A stretch of 64,000 bases of DNA from positions 1,211,517 to 1,275,516 of the forward strand of contig VWZL01004638.1 in assembly GCA_013396915.1 (NCBI GenBank), in the 5' to 3' direction. The DNA comes from Stercorarius parasiticus (taxonomy: Eukaryota; Chordata; Aves; Charadriiformes; Stercorariidae). The notes beneath the pieces were generated by a model. That model did no database searches. It saw only the letters and a list, made by a program, of their open reading frames with translations, and was not told where the DNA came from. The translations under genes were made by a program, and so were the position numbers. Below are positions 16,840-28,433 of the stretch, piece by piece (the stretch's first letter is position 1; each line of letters starts with the position of its first letter).

Positions 16840-17212
16840 GAAAAATAAAAATATATTTGATTGATTGCTTTTTATACAGCACCACCAAACTGGCATCTTA
16901 TTATCTACTGAAGGTCAATAGTTACCTTCTCTGGAAAAAAAATGTCATTCCTTGTTAAATTAAGCCATACATGTTAGCAAATATAACACCTGCATGCTTC
17001 TAAACCATCAACGTAGAAAGAAATCAAGAAGTGCTTCTCCTACCGGATCACATCTTTTAAAAGGTGCTGATGACAAATACAAGTGATCTGCTTGAATCAA
17101 GCAATACGCTACACTGCAAATGCAATTAAATGTTGAGGCATTTGGCAATAAACATACTGAATTCATATAACAAAGTTAAAATAGATACATTCATTGTCAA
17201 TTACAATAAATA

Positions 17213-17256
17213 CATTATTGTCATTATTGTCATATTTATTGTCATTATTTTTCATT
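17213..17256. repeat. Degenerate 9-base tandem repeat
   Basis: The unit CATTATTGT occurs at 17,213-17,221 and 17,222-17,230, then as a stretched copy CATATTTATTGT to 17,242 and a decayed copy CATTATTTTT to 17,252. The Ile/Val-rich open frame over it (17,130-17,375) is a product of this repeat. Confidence 0.8.
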
Positions 17257-17940
17257 CAGTCATTAGGAAACTTAAAATTGTGAATAGACAGAAACACATG
17301 CTTAAGGAGCAGGTTCCAAAAAAGACTACTGTAAAAAACATTGGCTCAAAGTTACTGATGATAAAAAATTTATGATGACAAAAATTTATGGAAACCACTC
17401 CAAATCAGTTTGATTTTATTTCACTAGTTGAAGATTTGGGCTTTAAGTATTGCCAGGAATCTTACTGGGCAACATAGCTGTCATCCCATAACAGTATTTC
17501 CATGTGTGCAAAGGGAAGTGTAAATCAATTAGATGATGAATTGGGACTCAATTAAATGACCAGATCTGATAAGTCACATAAAGAGTAATTTTAACTCCTG
17601 TGAGAAGGGTAACTGACAGGCCTAAGGGAGTACGCTGCACCACTGGGAATCCTAATTAAACCCTGAAGAATCTGTGATGCCTTAGGCATGCGACTCTGAG
17701 AGTGTCCCTTAGGTTGATTGAAAATTGAAAATAGGTCAGGAGAATGGACCTAATTATTAATTTGATTGACTGTGTACGAAATGTGATCCCTCTCAACATC
17801 TTCCACATGTTGTAGTCTAGGAGAAGGCATATACTACCTGTAAGTCAGAATTTACCTCCTGGAAGAGTAGATTCATTTGTACAGACAGCAGAGACAGTTT
17901 CCCTTCACTTGTTCGGAATATTTACAGTTATTTTCTTTTT

Positions 17941-17963
17941 TATTACTATTATTATTACTTTAT
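17941..17963. repeat. Imperfect (ATT)n microsatellite
   Basis: TATTACTATTATTATTACTT: ATT units with two C interruptions. Confidence 0.8.
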
Positions 17964-19737
17964 TGTATATTTCATTTTAGAGTTTTGGGTTATTTGAATC
18001 ATGCTGCATTACATACAATATTTTTAGAGTGACGAACACAGCAGGTTTCCCAACTTAAGGACAGAAACAAAGCGGTTTTAGACACAGCTCACAGAAGAAC
18101 TGTGTCTTTGGGAGATCACAAATTAGTTTTCCCTAGGCAAAGAAGGGTTTACATCTTTAAATCTAAGGATTTGGGTGTGTTCTGTTAATAAAGGGTTTTA
18201 TTCTGTACACTCCAAGTAGAGGTCCTGATGTCCATTTTGCAATGAACTGTTAGCTTACTTCAAAGCAGATTATAATAGAGAAAAATAATCATATTAAGAT
18301 GCTGCAGCGAGACTTTGTCTTGGCCCTCCAAATTAAAGCATAACAAGGTAACAAACACTACAAAAGAGATATAAAGACCAAACAATGAAAGAGAAAAGGG
18401 GAGAAGACACTTCACCAAAATGCCAGTGTCAAACCTTATTTCACAAGCAGAATGGCTTTCCCTTTTAAGAAAGAATAGATGAACCAACCCAGAAATGCCA
18501 GTGTCCTGTAACTCATGATTCCAGGGAGAAAATAAAGGAAGGAATACAGGTAACAAGGACAGAAGTGAACATTTAGGCAGTTTTCAATGAGAGTTTAAAG
18601 CTGCAATATATGGCGCTTGCAAATGGAGCCAGATCGTAATGATTAAGAAGGTATTGCTGCCAAATCGCAAACTATGCTGGCTTGAGATTTGAAAAACTGA
18701 CTCTCTTCCCCATAGTTTCTAAGATGGAAAATCCCTTATTAGGCCAAATACGAAGGAACCTTATTTGTCTTAACTTGTGTTCTTAAAAGAGGAGATGCAA
18801 CCATTCCACAGACTTGCCAGCGAAACTGTGGCAGCACTGTTTCTGTAGTACAGGCAAGACTTAAATGGCCGATGCTTGTACAATTGTTTGTACAATTATA
18901 ATCATCCTTTCAGTCTGAAGAAGCAAAAAAACTTAGCAGAGGAGACACTTCCAAAGAAATAAAGATCCACACTCCTGCGATAACACTGTTTCTGCAGCAG
19001 AGCCTTAAATCTGCACACACACTAAGCTACTGTTTTGCTAAGGTCCTGCCTCAAGGCAACAATTTTAGCCGTGTCCTTCTGCTTAGCATTCAAATTTTAG
19101 CGTGTTATAACTGTACCACTACAATCAACGCTTTTTGAAAGGACTCTATTTCCATCCCCATTATGCTGTTAAACTGGTTGAAAAATACGACATTTTAATA
19201 TCAGTGAATATGCAGTATCATTATCACGCTCAAACAGCTAAGTCACTTTTCCTTTAATATTCTGGAAAATGATATTCCACCATTACATCTGAGGTCAAGC
19301 CTGAAACATCAGTCAGAAGGTGCAAGATGCAGGCACTTCATACGGGTGAGCGGCTAATTCTAAATAACAGCAGAGCTAAGAACAGAATTCGTTGGCAGCA
19401 GACACTATAGCAAAGCCACATTGCTCAAAAATGTTGCTATACTATTACATACATTTTTATTCTGTTCTATTGTTCTGTTGTTACTATACGCAATTTTGTT
19501 CTGTTGGAAGGAACTACAGACCACAGAACTCTACCGCCTTTTCTCACCTCTCCAGACTGCTATACAGCAGGATATACCTTAGTTAGATACTGGATGTTTC
19601 CTTAATTATACTCTGCATGTCCAAATATCATTCTTATGGTAATGTTATTTAGTTTCTTTACCTTCTAGAATTTTCAAGATGTAAACTGACACAGTAGAAA
19701 CAGGTAAACTTTTTCAAAATTACAATTACGCCAAATA

Positions 19738-19765
19738 TCATATACTTTTCAAATCATATACTTTT
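19738..19765. repeat. Short tandem duplication, 16-base period
   Basis: TCATATACTTTT occurs at 19,738-19,749 and again at 19,754-19,765, with CAAA between. This is a partial tandem duplication of a 16-base unit. Confidence 0.8.
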
Positions 19766-22700
19766 GCTGGCTTTAGAAAACATTCCAGGAAATCACCTCA
19801 GGGAAGATAGCAGCCAGCCTTATACAGAGGTCATAGAGAAATATAGTCTTCATCTAATTCAACTAACCACTTCGAGTTAGATCCCAAATGGTACAAGCAA
19901 ATGTTCTATTTCAGGCATATTCTAAGATATGAATCATTCTGCTTTCTCAGTATAAAGAAGCACAGTGCAATATCATACACTCAGATTTTTTATTGTTCAG
20001 AATTTGAAAAATCTCTAGAGAGACGTCTTCATGATTTACGATAGCTCTTCATTTGGACAACCATCTGAAGGCTTCAAATATTGTAAGACTCTACCTAGAG
20101 TATTACAAAAAGTAGCAAAGTTAATAGCTACAACAATGAAAGATGGTGGTTTTGTAAGCAAATGGACATTACCAAATTCACGAAGCTGCAACTCTGAATT
20201 GCAGCTCCTGGAGATTTATACATTGTTGTAAACGGCAAAAGACAATAAAATCATGCAGAAAAGTACTTCTGCATTTGGACTCTTATTCTGGCTTCAATCC
20301 ATTTGAGATATTCAAAGGCAATGTGCCAACTGATCAATATGTTAGTATTTAATGTGCAATAAGTGCTACTGAGTAAAAATCAGAGAAACACTGCCTGTTA
20401 GCAGAGTCTGCCTTATTGCTGGCAGGAAGGAGTGCATGAAGTTTTGGATCACCCCATGTGGTAAAACAGCAGCCAGAAGTCTGATTCAGAATTAACAAAA
20501 GGAAACAGAGGGCGACGCTCAGCATGAACACAAATGCACATCAAGCCAGCCAGATTTCATTACTGAAGATTTTAATTTTGATTAAATGCTTCCTTTTATA
20601 TTGGGTCACATTCATTGTTTTCAACTCTGTGTTTTCATTAATATTTTAATACACGCAGAACATTAAGTTGCGTAACTTCAGTGTTGCGGCTAAAGATAGC
20701 ATCTTTAATAACAGCTACAGAAGAGATGCTGGCATCCATCGCCGTCCGACTTCGCAGCACTGTGAGGCACCACGGGCTGGTAGGGACTTTGCGGCACGCA
20801 AGACAACGCGTCTGCACTCACCACCAAGGCAAAGGAAAGTGTATGACTGTAACATTAGCTTAGTCCGTTTGAAATGGGAACTTATAAATGCATTCAAGAC
20901 AAAACAAACCAGCGTAACGGAAATGGCTGTCAAAGTCTAAAAGGCTCAAGGCAGTGAGCACATTTGGTGGAAATGTTGCTTCCACCTTTGTTTCACACCC
21001 TGTGAGAAACTGCAAGTCCAGTGCAACTCCTTAAAAACTTCCCAGGAAACAGTAGCCATGAAGAAATTGTAACATGTCATTTTAGTTAGTGACTGTTGGC
21101 TTTTTTTGCCCTTGTTTCTGCTAATTCGAACTCCTAATGATGAAACTTAAGTTCAGTCAAAATTCAAGAGACCACACTTTTTCCTGACTCCATACGAGCT
21201 GGGGTACCGCTATGCTCCAGAAGTACCTACGCTCGATTTCCCTTGCCATTATCAACTGTGGGGTGCCATGATACACTCTACAAAGAGCTACCAACTCTAT
21301 TAATTCAATTCTATCAGGGCTACACAGCCCATAGAGGTTAATTCCCTGGTAAACCACAAGACTCTTAGATTTCCATTAAGAACTGTTATAGTGAGAAAAA
21401 GCAAATGTGTTACTATGGGAGAACAGCATTCTTTTATTTCTCTATGAACTCTGAATAGAGTTAAATTTTCCAAGTGAGTTCAGTGGACTGGTTCTTTTCT
21501 GTATGTTTAAGCACAAAAAGTAAACTTGAAAACACTATGAGACTTGATCTAGATTATCAACAGATGCATAAAAATGAAAGTCATACATTTTCTGGACAGT
21601 TTTAAAAAGCAAATACATTGTGACTGATTTTGGTAAACAGATGCTAAGAAGCCAGTGAATTTGCAAGATAAAAGCTACTGGTATCTTCTAATAATTCTGT
21701 CAGAAACAACTGAGTTTAGGGGAAAAAAAAAAACAACCCAAAACACTATCTGGATTGCCAAATCCTTACACTTGTTTTTCTGATATACTGTAAGAATATA
21801 TTTTTGCTGTTCTAGGACTTTCTAGTAAACAATAACTCCAGCTGGTTTGTTGCTCTTTACTTTCATTGTTAGACACTTTAAAACTTACTGGTGAATAGCA
21901 CTGTGGAGGTTATTTCCTGTTACTCATGACTACTGGTGTCTTTAGTGCAAAACAATATTGGCTTCAGCAGTCTACCATTAGAAAGAATTCCAGCTTCTAC
22001 GCTACCTAGTTAGTGCAGAGAAGCTGTACCAAGCGTCAGAATTTCAGTTAATTTTTTAGGCTTCTGGTTTGCATATTTACGTGGGCCTCTAGTAAATATA
22101 AAAGGTATAATAAAAGACGAAAAATTAATTTTGGCTTCTCTTGTGTCTCTTCAGTTTGCTTCCAAACAGAGCAAAAACAAACTCAAAAACAAAACAGAAG
22201 TTCCCCTATGGATGCGTTTACTACTTGAGTTTGGATCAGGTCTGCGCTGTGAAGGCAATCTCCAAATCTTCTCCACCAACCTGGCTTTGATTTGTATCTT
22301 GGATGGGGCCTGGAATGCAAAAACCGATTATTTGGGGGGTGGGGGTGGAACTGGACCAGAAGATGAACACCAGGTTCCAATGGATGTCCAGACAACAGAT
22401 CAAACTGGAGTCCTCACGAAACATGCACAGTGTAGACACCGTTGCTGAGGCCACCTGTTTCCCTCTATAAATACCTTTCTGTTGGGTTGCACTACTTGCA
22501 ACCACTTGCTGTAGATATAATGTACATATAGCCGATACATAATATCATAAACATTCCTTATTAATATTCACTATAGCAATTTTATCTTTTCCTCTGCCCG
22601 TTTCTTTTAGCTACCAAACCATGGCCCGTCCACCAGTTCTTTCAACACCACCATGCCTTTTCTCACACACGTGCACTAAATTACTACGGGATAAGAGGAG

Positions 22701-24677
22701 TTGCATGCATATTGTCAATATTTACGCACTCTTTGCCCATCCAGGAGGCCAAAAAGGACAGATAAGTTTTAAGTTCATACTACAGGTTTTCTTCCAGAGT
22801 ATGTATGCATTTATTAGATTTTGGGCAGTGATTGCAAAACCAACCAGCAGCAAGAGGGCTAAGCGAAAGCCTTCTCTTGTCAGGAAACAAGAAAATACAA
22901 AACATCAAGTATGAATCTTCAAAGTCACCATATTCATTTATATATGAGAATCTAAAAAAAAGAGAAAATATCTTTGCTAAAGAAAGTGCTTTGTTGTTGC
23001 TTGTGTGTTTGAATGAAATTGACTGGCATCTTTCAGTAGCTTACCACGACAAGTAATTACTCAGAAGCTTTCCTGAACTTTCAGACTGAGGCACTATAGT
23101 TACTTCATGCAGAAAATGCTTTTAAGTAGGAGACACTCTTCATGTTTATACAAACTGAAAGGTGCATGTAAATACCTGGTTTTCTGTGCTATGTTTCTTA
23201 TTTGATTTACAGCAATGAGATACTCATCTCAGAACTGAAATACATAGAGTGTATTATGTAGTAGCAAAAAAAAAGGCAATACGTGTGCACTACAGCTAAA
23301 TTTTAAAATATATTTGCATATTTTGGATTTGTTGGGGGGGAGAAGTGTATCTGTTGTGTCCTTACTAAAGCCACAGAAATAATAGCATTATATATCAACA
23401 AATCCCTTGAATCAATGCACCTGGTCTAAAATGGGAACCCTTAAGAATGTAATGCTAGGAAAGTAACAAAAAGTGACTGCTTTTACCAGTAAACAGAAGG
23501 AAGCAGTGCCACTAGTGTTTGTTCTCATTTTTGTGTCAAACTTCTGTTTTCTGTATAAGTCTGTATGAATAATGCCTAGGTAGCCTTTATTATTTTAGCC
23601 TGTAAAACTGTACAACAGGCAAAACTATCTGATCTCTCAGAGGAAAATTTTTTAAAGAGCAAAGTGGTAACTCTATACATATTAATCTAAAAAACGAGTA
23701 ACAAATGCCTCACTAAATTCTGTCAAGGTTCATGGAAACAACTGGGATTTGTATATACATCATTTGGATATAGGCCATTATCAAACTATCTAGAGAGTTA
23801 ATCAACAGAGGACACTCTCAGCAAAACAGGACTGATGCTACATAATCAGAAACACCAGAGCTGTAAACAATGGAAATGCACATTATTCCCAAACGGTATA
23901 AATAATTTAAGACTTCCAGAACAGAAATTAATCTACATACCATTTGAAGCACACAGAACCACCAATTCAGACAGAATAATAAAAGGTAAGGGAAAAACAG
24001 ATGGATAATTAAAAAGACACTTTCCAAGGGGGAATACACTTAGCTTAGAAGCGCTGGTAACAAGTAAAGAAATAAATATCAAGGAAATCCTATTACATGC
24101 ACGTGTATTTCATATGATTTATTTTTTTTCCAGGAGGGATTGGGAGTTTTTTCCTCTGGTGTGATTGGACACTGAACCTGCTATATCCATCAACATCTAT
24201 CTGATTAACTCTTCAGCTCTTTGAAGCTTCAGTGTTTTATAGGGCATTATTTGCAGAGAGATGGAAACAATCTGATTTGCCCGTATTTGAGATGGGCATT
24301 CTTCTTTTAGCCCCCACTGCCCTAGAAGCCCATACCCTTTTGTCCCCAGATGAAGTCTCAACAGTGTACTTCAAAGGAAAAAGATATTCATGGTGTCTTA
24401 ACCTTTCCTTTGAAACTGAATCTCTAGATCCAATATCATCTAGCAAGGCTAATTGCATAGTATGCAGGGGAATTACTATTATTTCAATATAAGCCACCAT
24501 AGAGAAATGATGAAAGCTGAGGCACTGTTGTAACAAGCTTTACATAAAGACAGAACGGCAAACACACTACCCAAGGTATCTTGCACAGGTAAAACAGGAA
24601 AATTTCACAAATTGTCTTTATAACCTTAACAATTACTTTCAAATATCAGCCAGCTTATCCTGCAAAGAACACCTTGT

Positions 24678-24725
24678 GAGAAGAGAAGAAAAGAAAAAAA
24701 AGAGACAGAGAGAAAAAAAAGAATG
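24678..24725. repeat. Purine (GA/A) tract
   Basis: Almost pure A and G on the plus strand, built of GAGAAGA, GAAAAG and AGAGAC words with two A runs; only one or two pyrimidines in about 48 bases. Confidence 0.8.
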
Positions 24726-25059
24726 CAGATATGAAGAAAGTATGGGATTTCATGGTTATATTTACTATACAACTTCCATCATATTAACTCACTGCACTCA
24801 CTATCTAATATTCAAGTCTCCTTACCCTCTGCAAGTTTTACATTTCCTATAATACAGCTCCAAATTACTCTACAAGTTGATTTAAAAAAAAGTAGAAAAA
24901 ATACGGAAATGCAACAGAGAAACTAATGAGAAAATGTCATCAAAAACAAAGTAGAAATATTACCTTTTTCATTAAACGCTATTTCATAGAATCATAGAAT
25001 CATAGGGTTGGAAGAGACCTCTGGAGATCATCTAGTCCAATCCCCCTGCCAGAGCAGGC

Positions 25060-25462
25060 TCACCTAGACCAGGCTGCACAGGAACGCGCCCAGGCGGGTT
25101 TTGAATGTCTCAGAGACGGAGACTCCACCACCTCTCTGGGCAGCCTGTTCCAGGGCTCTGCCACCCTCAACGGAAAGAAGTTCCTCCTCATGTTTAGGTG
25201 GAACTTCCTATGCTCAAGTTTGTGCCCATTACCTCTTGTCCTGTTGCCAGGCGTCACTGAAAAGAGCCTGGCCCCATCCTCCTGACACCCACCCTTTAAG
25301 TATTTATAAGCGTTGATAAGATCCTCCCTCAGTTGCCTTTTCTCCAGACTGAAGAGACTCAAATCCCTCAGCCTTTCTTCAGAAGAGAGGTGTTCCAGTC
25401 CCCTAATCATCTTGGTAGGCCTTTGCTGCACCCTCTCCAGCAGTTCCCTGTCCTTCTTGAAC
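25060..25462 (-). pseudogene. CR1 ORF2 C-terminal fragment (broken)
   Basis: After the N, a different frame opens with [20 protein letters not shown] and continues [34 protein letters not shown] and [20 protein letters not shown], the standard CR1 C-terminus. Near the end, one base is missing relative to copy B (TCTCAGAG at about 25,108-25,115 versus TCTCCAGAG in copy B), so the last residues read [11 protein letters not shown] instead of the usual [11 protein letters not shown]. The normal stop is therefore missed and another is used at 25,060. Confidence 0.85.
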
Positions 25463-25463
25463 N
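25463..25463. other. Single N, probable collapsed assembly gap
   Basis: One undetermined base within CR1 copy A. The flanking ORF2 segments (FANNTK side and FKKDRELLE side) are in different frames and, from general knowledge of CR1, are normally separated by roughly 0.4 kb of ORF2. Confidence 0.8.
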
Positions 25464-25792
25464 AGCTTTGTGTTATTGGCAAACTTCCTGAGGGTGCACT
25501 CTGTCCCCTCATCCAGGTCATTGATGAATATATTGAAGAGGACTGGACCCAGTACTGACCCCTGGGGAACACCACTCGTCACAGACCTCCAACTAGACTC
25601 TGTGCCCCTAATCCCAACCCTCGGAGCTCTATCTTTCAACCAGTTATCTATCCACCCCACTGTCCATTCATCTAACGCACTCTTCCTAAGCTTCCCTATG
25701 AGGATGTTGCGGGAGACCGTGTCGAACGCCTTGCTTAAGTCAAGGTAGACCACATCTACCGCCCTCCCCTCATCTATCTATCTAGTCATGCC
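25464..25792 (-). pseudogene. CR1 ORF2 reverse-transcriptase fragment (broken)
   Basis: The minus-strand frame reads [19 protein letters not shown], then [19 protein letters not shown] and later [39 protein letters not shown]. These are the CR1 RT core blocks. Two defects are visible. A TAG stop at 25,778-25,780 stands where CR1 normally has Trp (MTRW). The catalytic FADD block reads FANN here (codons at 25,472-25,483), replacing both metal-binding Asp residues with Asn. The fragment ends at the N of 25,463. The copy cannot encode an active enzyme. Confidence 0.88.
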
Positions 25793-26735
25793 ATCATAGA
25801 AGGCTATCAGATTAGTCAGACATGATCTCCCCTTGGTGAATCCATGTTGAGTACTTCTGATAGCTTTCTTTTCCTCCACATGCCTTGAGATGGCTGTCTA
25901 CCTACCGAGAAACCCAAGCCACATATCTAAACATCCTTTACAACTCCATGGCAAAAAGTGGGCTGCTGCTCAATTTTTTGACATGAAATAGTCATACTTG
26001 ATACTGTTTATCCACTTAGAAATTAAGTTTTTATGTTTTAAAAGCCTAGTGATAACATTTTTGTAAGCCAAACATTGAAGAACCAAAATGCAAGTTTTTT
26101 CCTGTTAGATTACATCATTTTTTCAAAACCTCTCAACTCTAGGAAATTACTTTCTACGTCACAGGAATTTACCATAGTGATTTACTGGAGTCCTTTTTAG
26201 CAGTGACACATGCATACATACTTAAAAACATAACAGTATTACTAGACTGGGGTCTTCTGAAATGAGTGGAGTTTGCATATTTCAATTTTCTTTCTTATGC
26301 AGCAAGAAACTGTGCTAAAAAAATTATGAAGAGAGTGGCATGTGCACAAGTAGAGGTATAACCTAAACAGTAATTTGGAAAAGTCTTACTACATTAAAAC
26401 AGCTTCTATTGTAATAACGTAAACAAAAGGTGACTAACTTGCAGACAACCAGAAGCTTTAAAGTAAAAAAGAGGAACCTTCTGCTCCTCACCATGAAAAT
26501 TCCTACCTTGAATCAGTTCCATGATTTCCATCAATAGAAAAATAAAATTGAAGTACTGGAATCCAAGTTAGAAAAGTGCTTAAGCACGTCCCAATATTTC
26601 TGGAGCAACAATGAGTTTAAGATATGCTTAAAAGTTTTCTTCAGTCAGTGAGAGACCTGTCAGTTCTCCCTATAAATGTTGAAAGCGGGGAAAAGGTCCT
26701 CAATCTTGTTAAAGTATAAGTATGGTGTTCAGGTT

Positions 26736-26810
26736 AAAAAAAAAAAAAAAAAAGAAAAGANNNNNNNNAAACCAAAACACAACAAAAAAACCCCAAACCT
26801 TGAATAAGAC
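26736..26810. repeat. A-rich then A/C-rich low-complexity tract
   Basis: A run of about 18 A, then GAAAAGA, the N gap at 26,761-26,768, then ACCAAAACACAACAAAAAAA CCCC. It could be the tail of an old retroposed sequence, but no body was recognised to its left. Confidence 0.7.
26761..26768. other. Assembly gap (8 N)
   Basis: Eight undetermined bases directly after an A homopolymer. Confidence 0.99.
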
Positions 26811-27073
26811 TAACAATCACCATTTTTACAGAATGGGAGCTGCCTTCTCTCTTACTTTCTCACGTAAGAGCGCGGAGGTACAATTGCATTAGTTGCATCC
26901 AGCACTGCTTCATGCCACCTGTGATTGTACACCAGCGACCATGTATAATCTTACTGGGAACACAACAGTTGAACCTGAAGTCACTAAGGCCTGGTAAGCA
27001 GATCCAGCTCCACATGAGATACCAGGGATTCAAAACAGCTTTGTCCACTTAGGAAATACGTTCAAGGATTTCA

Positions 27074-27093
27074 TTTTATTTATTTATTTATTA
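27074..27093. repeat. (TTTA)n microsatellite
   Basis: About five TTTA units without interruption. Confidence 0.9.
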
Positions 27094-28389
27094 CATTTAG
27101 CATATGAGGAGGTTGGAAATTGTTAAAATGAATGCTTTTCTACATTTTTATATATATATTCCCATACTGTCCAGCTACTCCAACAAAATAGCTTTTGTTT
27201 GTCATGTACCTGCACATGCATGTGTTGTCTACCATAAAATAAAATGTGTCTAGAATTTATACACATTTACCTTAGGTAACACGATCAATCAATAACAATC
27301 AATCACCTTTTTAAAGGCAGCCAAATTCTTCAGAAATACGCTGGATGTTACTTAGTGACTTCAATTGTTTTTACATGTGAGTCATTAGTAGCACTCACGT
27401 TCAGCAAACATTGAAAAAAAAGACCCAGTATTTCTCACGACATTTTATGTCAGATGTAAAAGTTAGGCCTGATCTCTTTGACTTAAACGTTTTTGAGGAA
27501 ACAGCTATGAAAACGGCAAAGAAAATAAGGTTACTTTTGATTAACCACAGAAACTAATATCTAGCACAAAATAACACATTATTGATATGGTAATTAAAAT
27601 ATTGTATTCTGAAAGATAAATATATTAGCAAGCCAGAAGGATCTGGCCTTATTTTATTATACTTTAACAGAGAGGAAACAGAGTTAAACAGATGGCACTC
27701 AGGATTTCTCAATGAATTCAGCATCTGTGAGTACATGTTGCATAAATGCCAATTAAAATGTGTCCGAGTAAATTTAAATCCCTTGCTGATAGAGTGTAAG
27801 CCAACCTAGCTGGCTTAAGATCAAGGTTAAACTTAATCGTCTGCTCAACTTGTAGCAAATTGCTCTCAAATTGTACAGAAATTCCCAGTGAAATAATAAA
27901 ACAGCATTCCTATCGATTTGTATTTATTTACATTCATAACTCTCTTCTCAAGCATTGGGCGGAAGCACAAAGGGGAAAAAAGAAGTACTATGTGAATCAT
28001 TTGACAAGTCTAAACTGAAAAAATACTTCTTTGCTTTAAAAAGCTTCTGCAGAAATGTTTTGCAGCACTTTCCTTTTGGGTACTTTTACGAAACAATCCT
28101 TTTAGAAGCGTCTTCATAATTTTTATTAACCACACAAGCCGCTTTTTACTTTCCTTTACTCTGTTACTGACAAATTCCCAGTATTTTATAGTAGGTTGTC
28201 ATCTGAATTTTTCATACAATGCAACGTAAATGTTGAATATTATATAATAAAATACACACAGAAGAGACTATATTGAAAAGTTAAAGCAGTGCTGTTATGC
28301 AACCCTATAGCAGTTCTAATTCAATTCGACATTCAACCATCTTGTAATAAAAAAGGCAGAGATGAAAAAAAAGACAGTACCTTTGGTAT

Positions 28390-28433
28390 AAAAAAAAACA
28401 AAACCAAACACCCAAAAGCAAAACTCACAAAAC
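28390..28433. repeat. A/C-rich low-complexity tract
   Basis: A run followed by AAAACCAAACACCCAAAAGC-type words with no G except one; same style as the tracts at 26,736 and 50,396. Confidence 0.65.

Larger units (their letters stand above)
12326..24983. other. Unique AT-rich intron with minor simple repeats
   Basis: About 12.6 kb of intron without recognisable interspersed repeats. Small items listed separately are a 15-base direct repeat at 16,804-16,839, a degenerate 9-base tandem at 17,213-17,256, an ATT-rich run at 17,941-17,963, a 16-base-period duplication at 19,738-19,765, and a purine tract at 24,678-24,725. A-rich runs also occur at about 13,219-13,245 and 21,724-21,745. Open frames of up to about 107 codons (12,529-12,852 and 22,131-22,448 on plus) carry no known motif and are best taken as chance. 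Confidence 0.6.
24984..25905 (-). mobile_element. CR1 LINE, 5'-truncated copy A
   Basis: Read on the minus strand, this ends at its 3' side (low coordinates) with the CR1 hallmark CTATGATTCTATGATTCTATGA-type repeat, seen on plus as TCATAGAATCATAGAATC at 24,984. Inside it are parts of the CR1 ORF2 protein: reverse-transcriptase motifs YLDLSKAFD and [15 protein letters not shown], then the C-terminal segment [31 protein letters not shown]. The element is truncated upstream: the match fades near 25,905, so the endonuclease part is absent. It is defective (stop codon, frameshift, altered catalytic residues; see the two pseudogene entries). One N at 25,463 joins two parts of ORF2 that are not adjacent in an intact CR1. 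It is in the same orientation as ROBO1. Confidence 0.95.

Noticed and set aside
22320..22362. G-run TTTGGGGGGTGGGGGTGG as a possible G-quadruplex
   Set aside because: Only two long G runs plus GG pairs; does not meet the four-run pattern.
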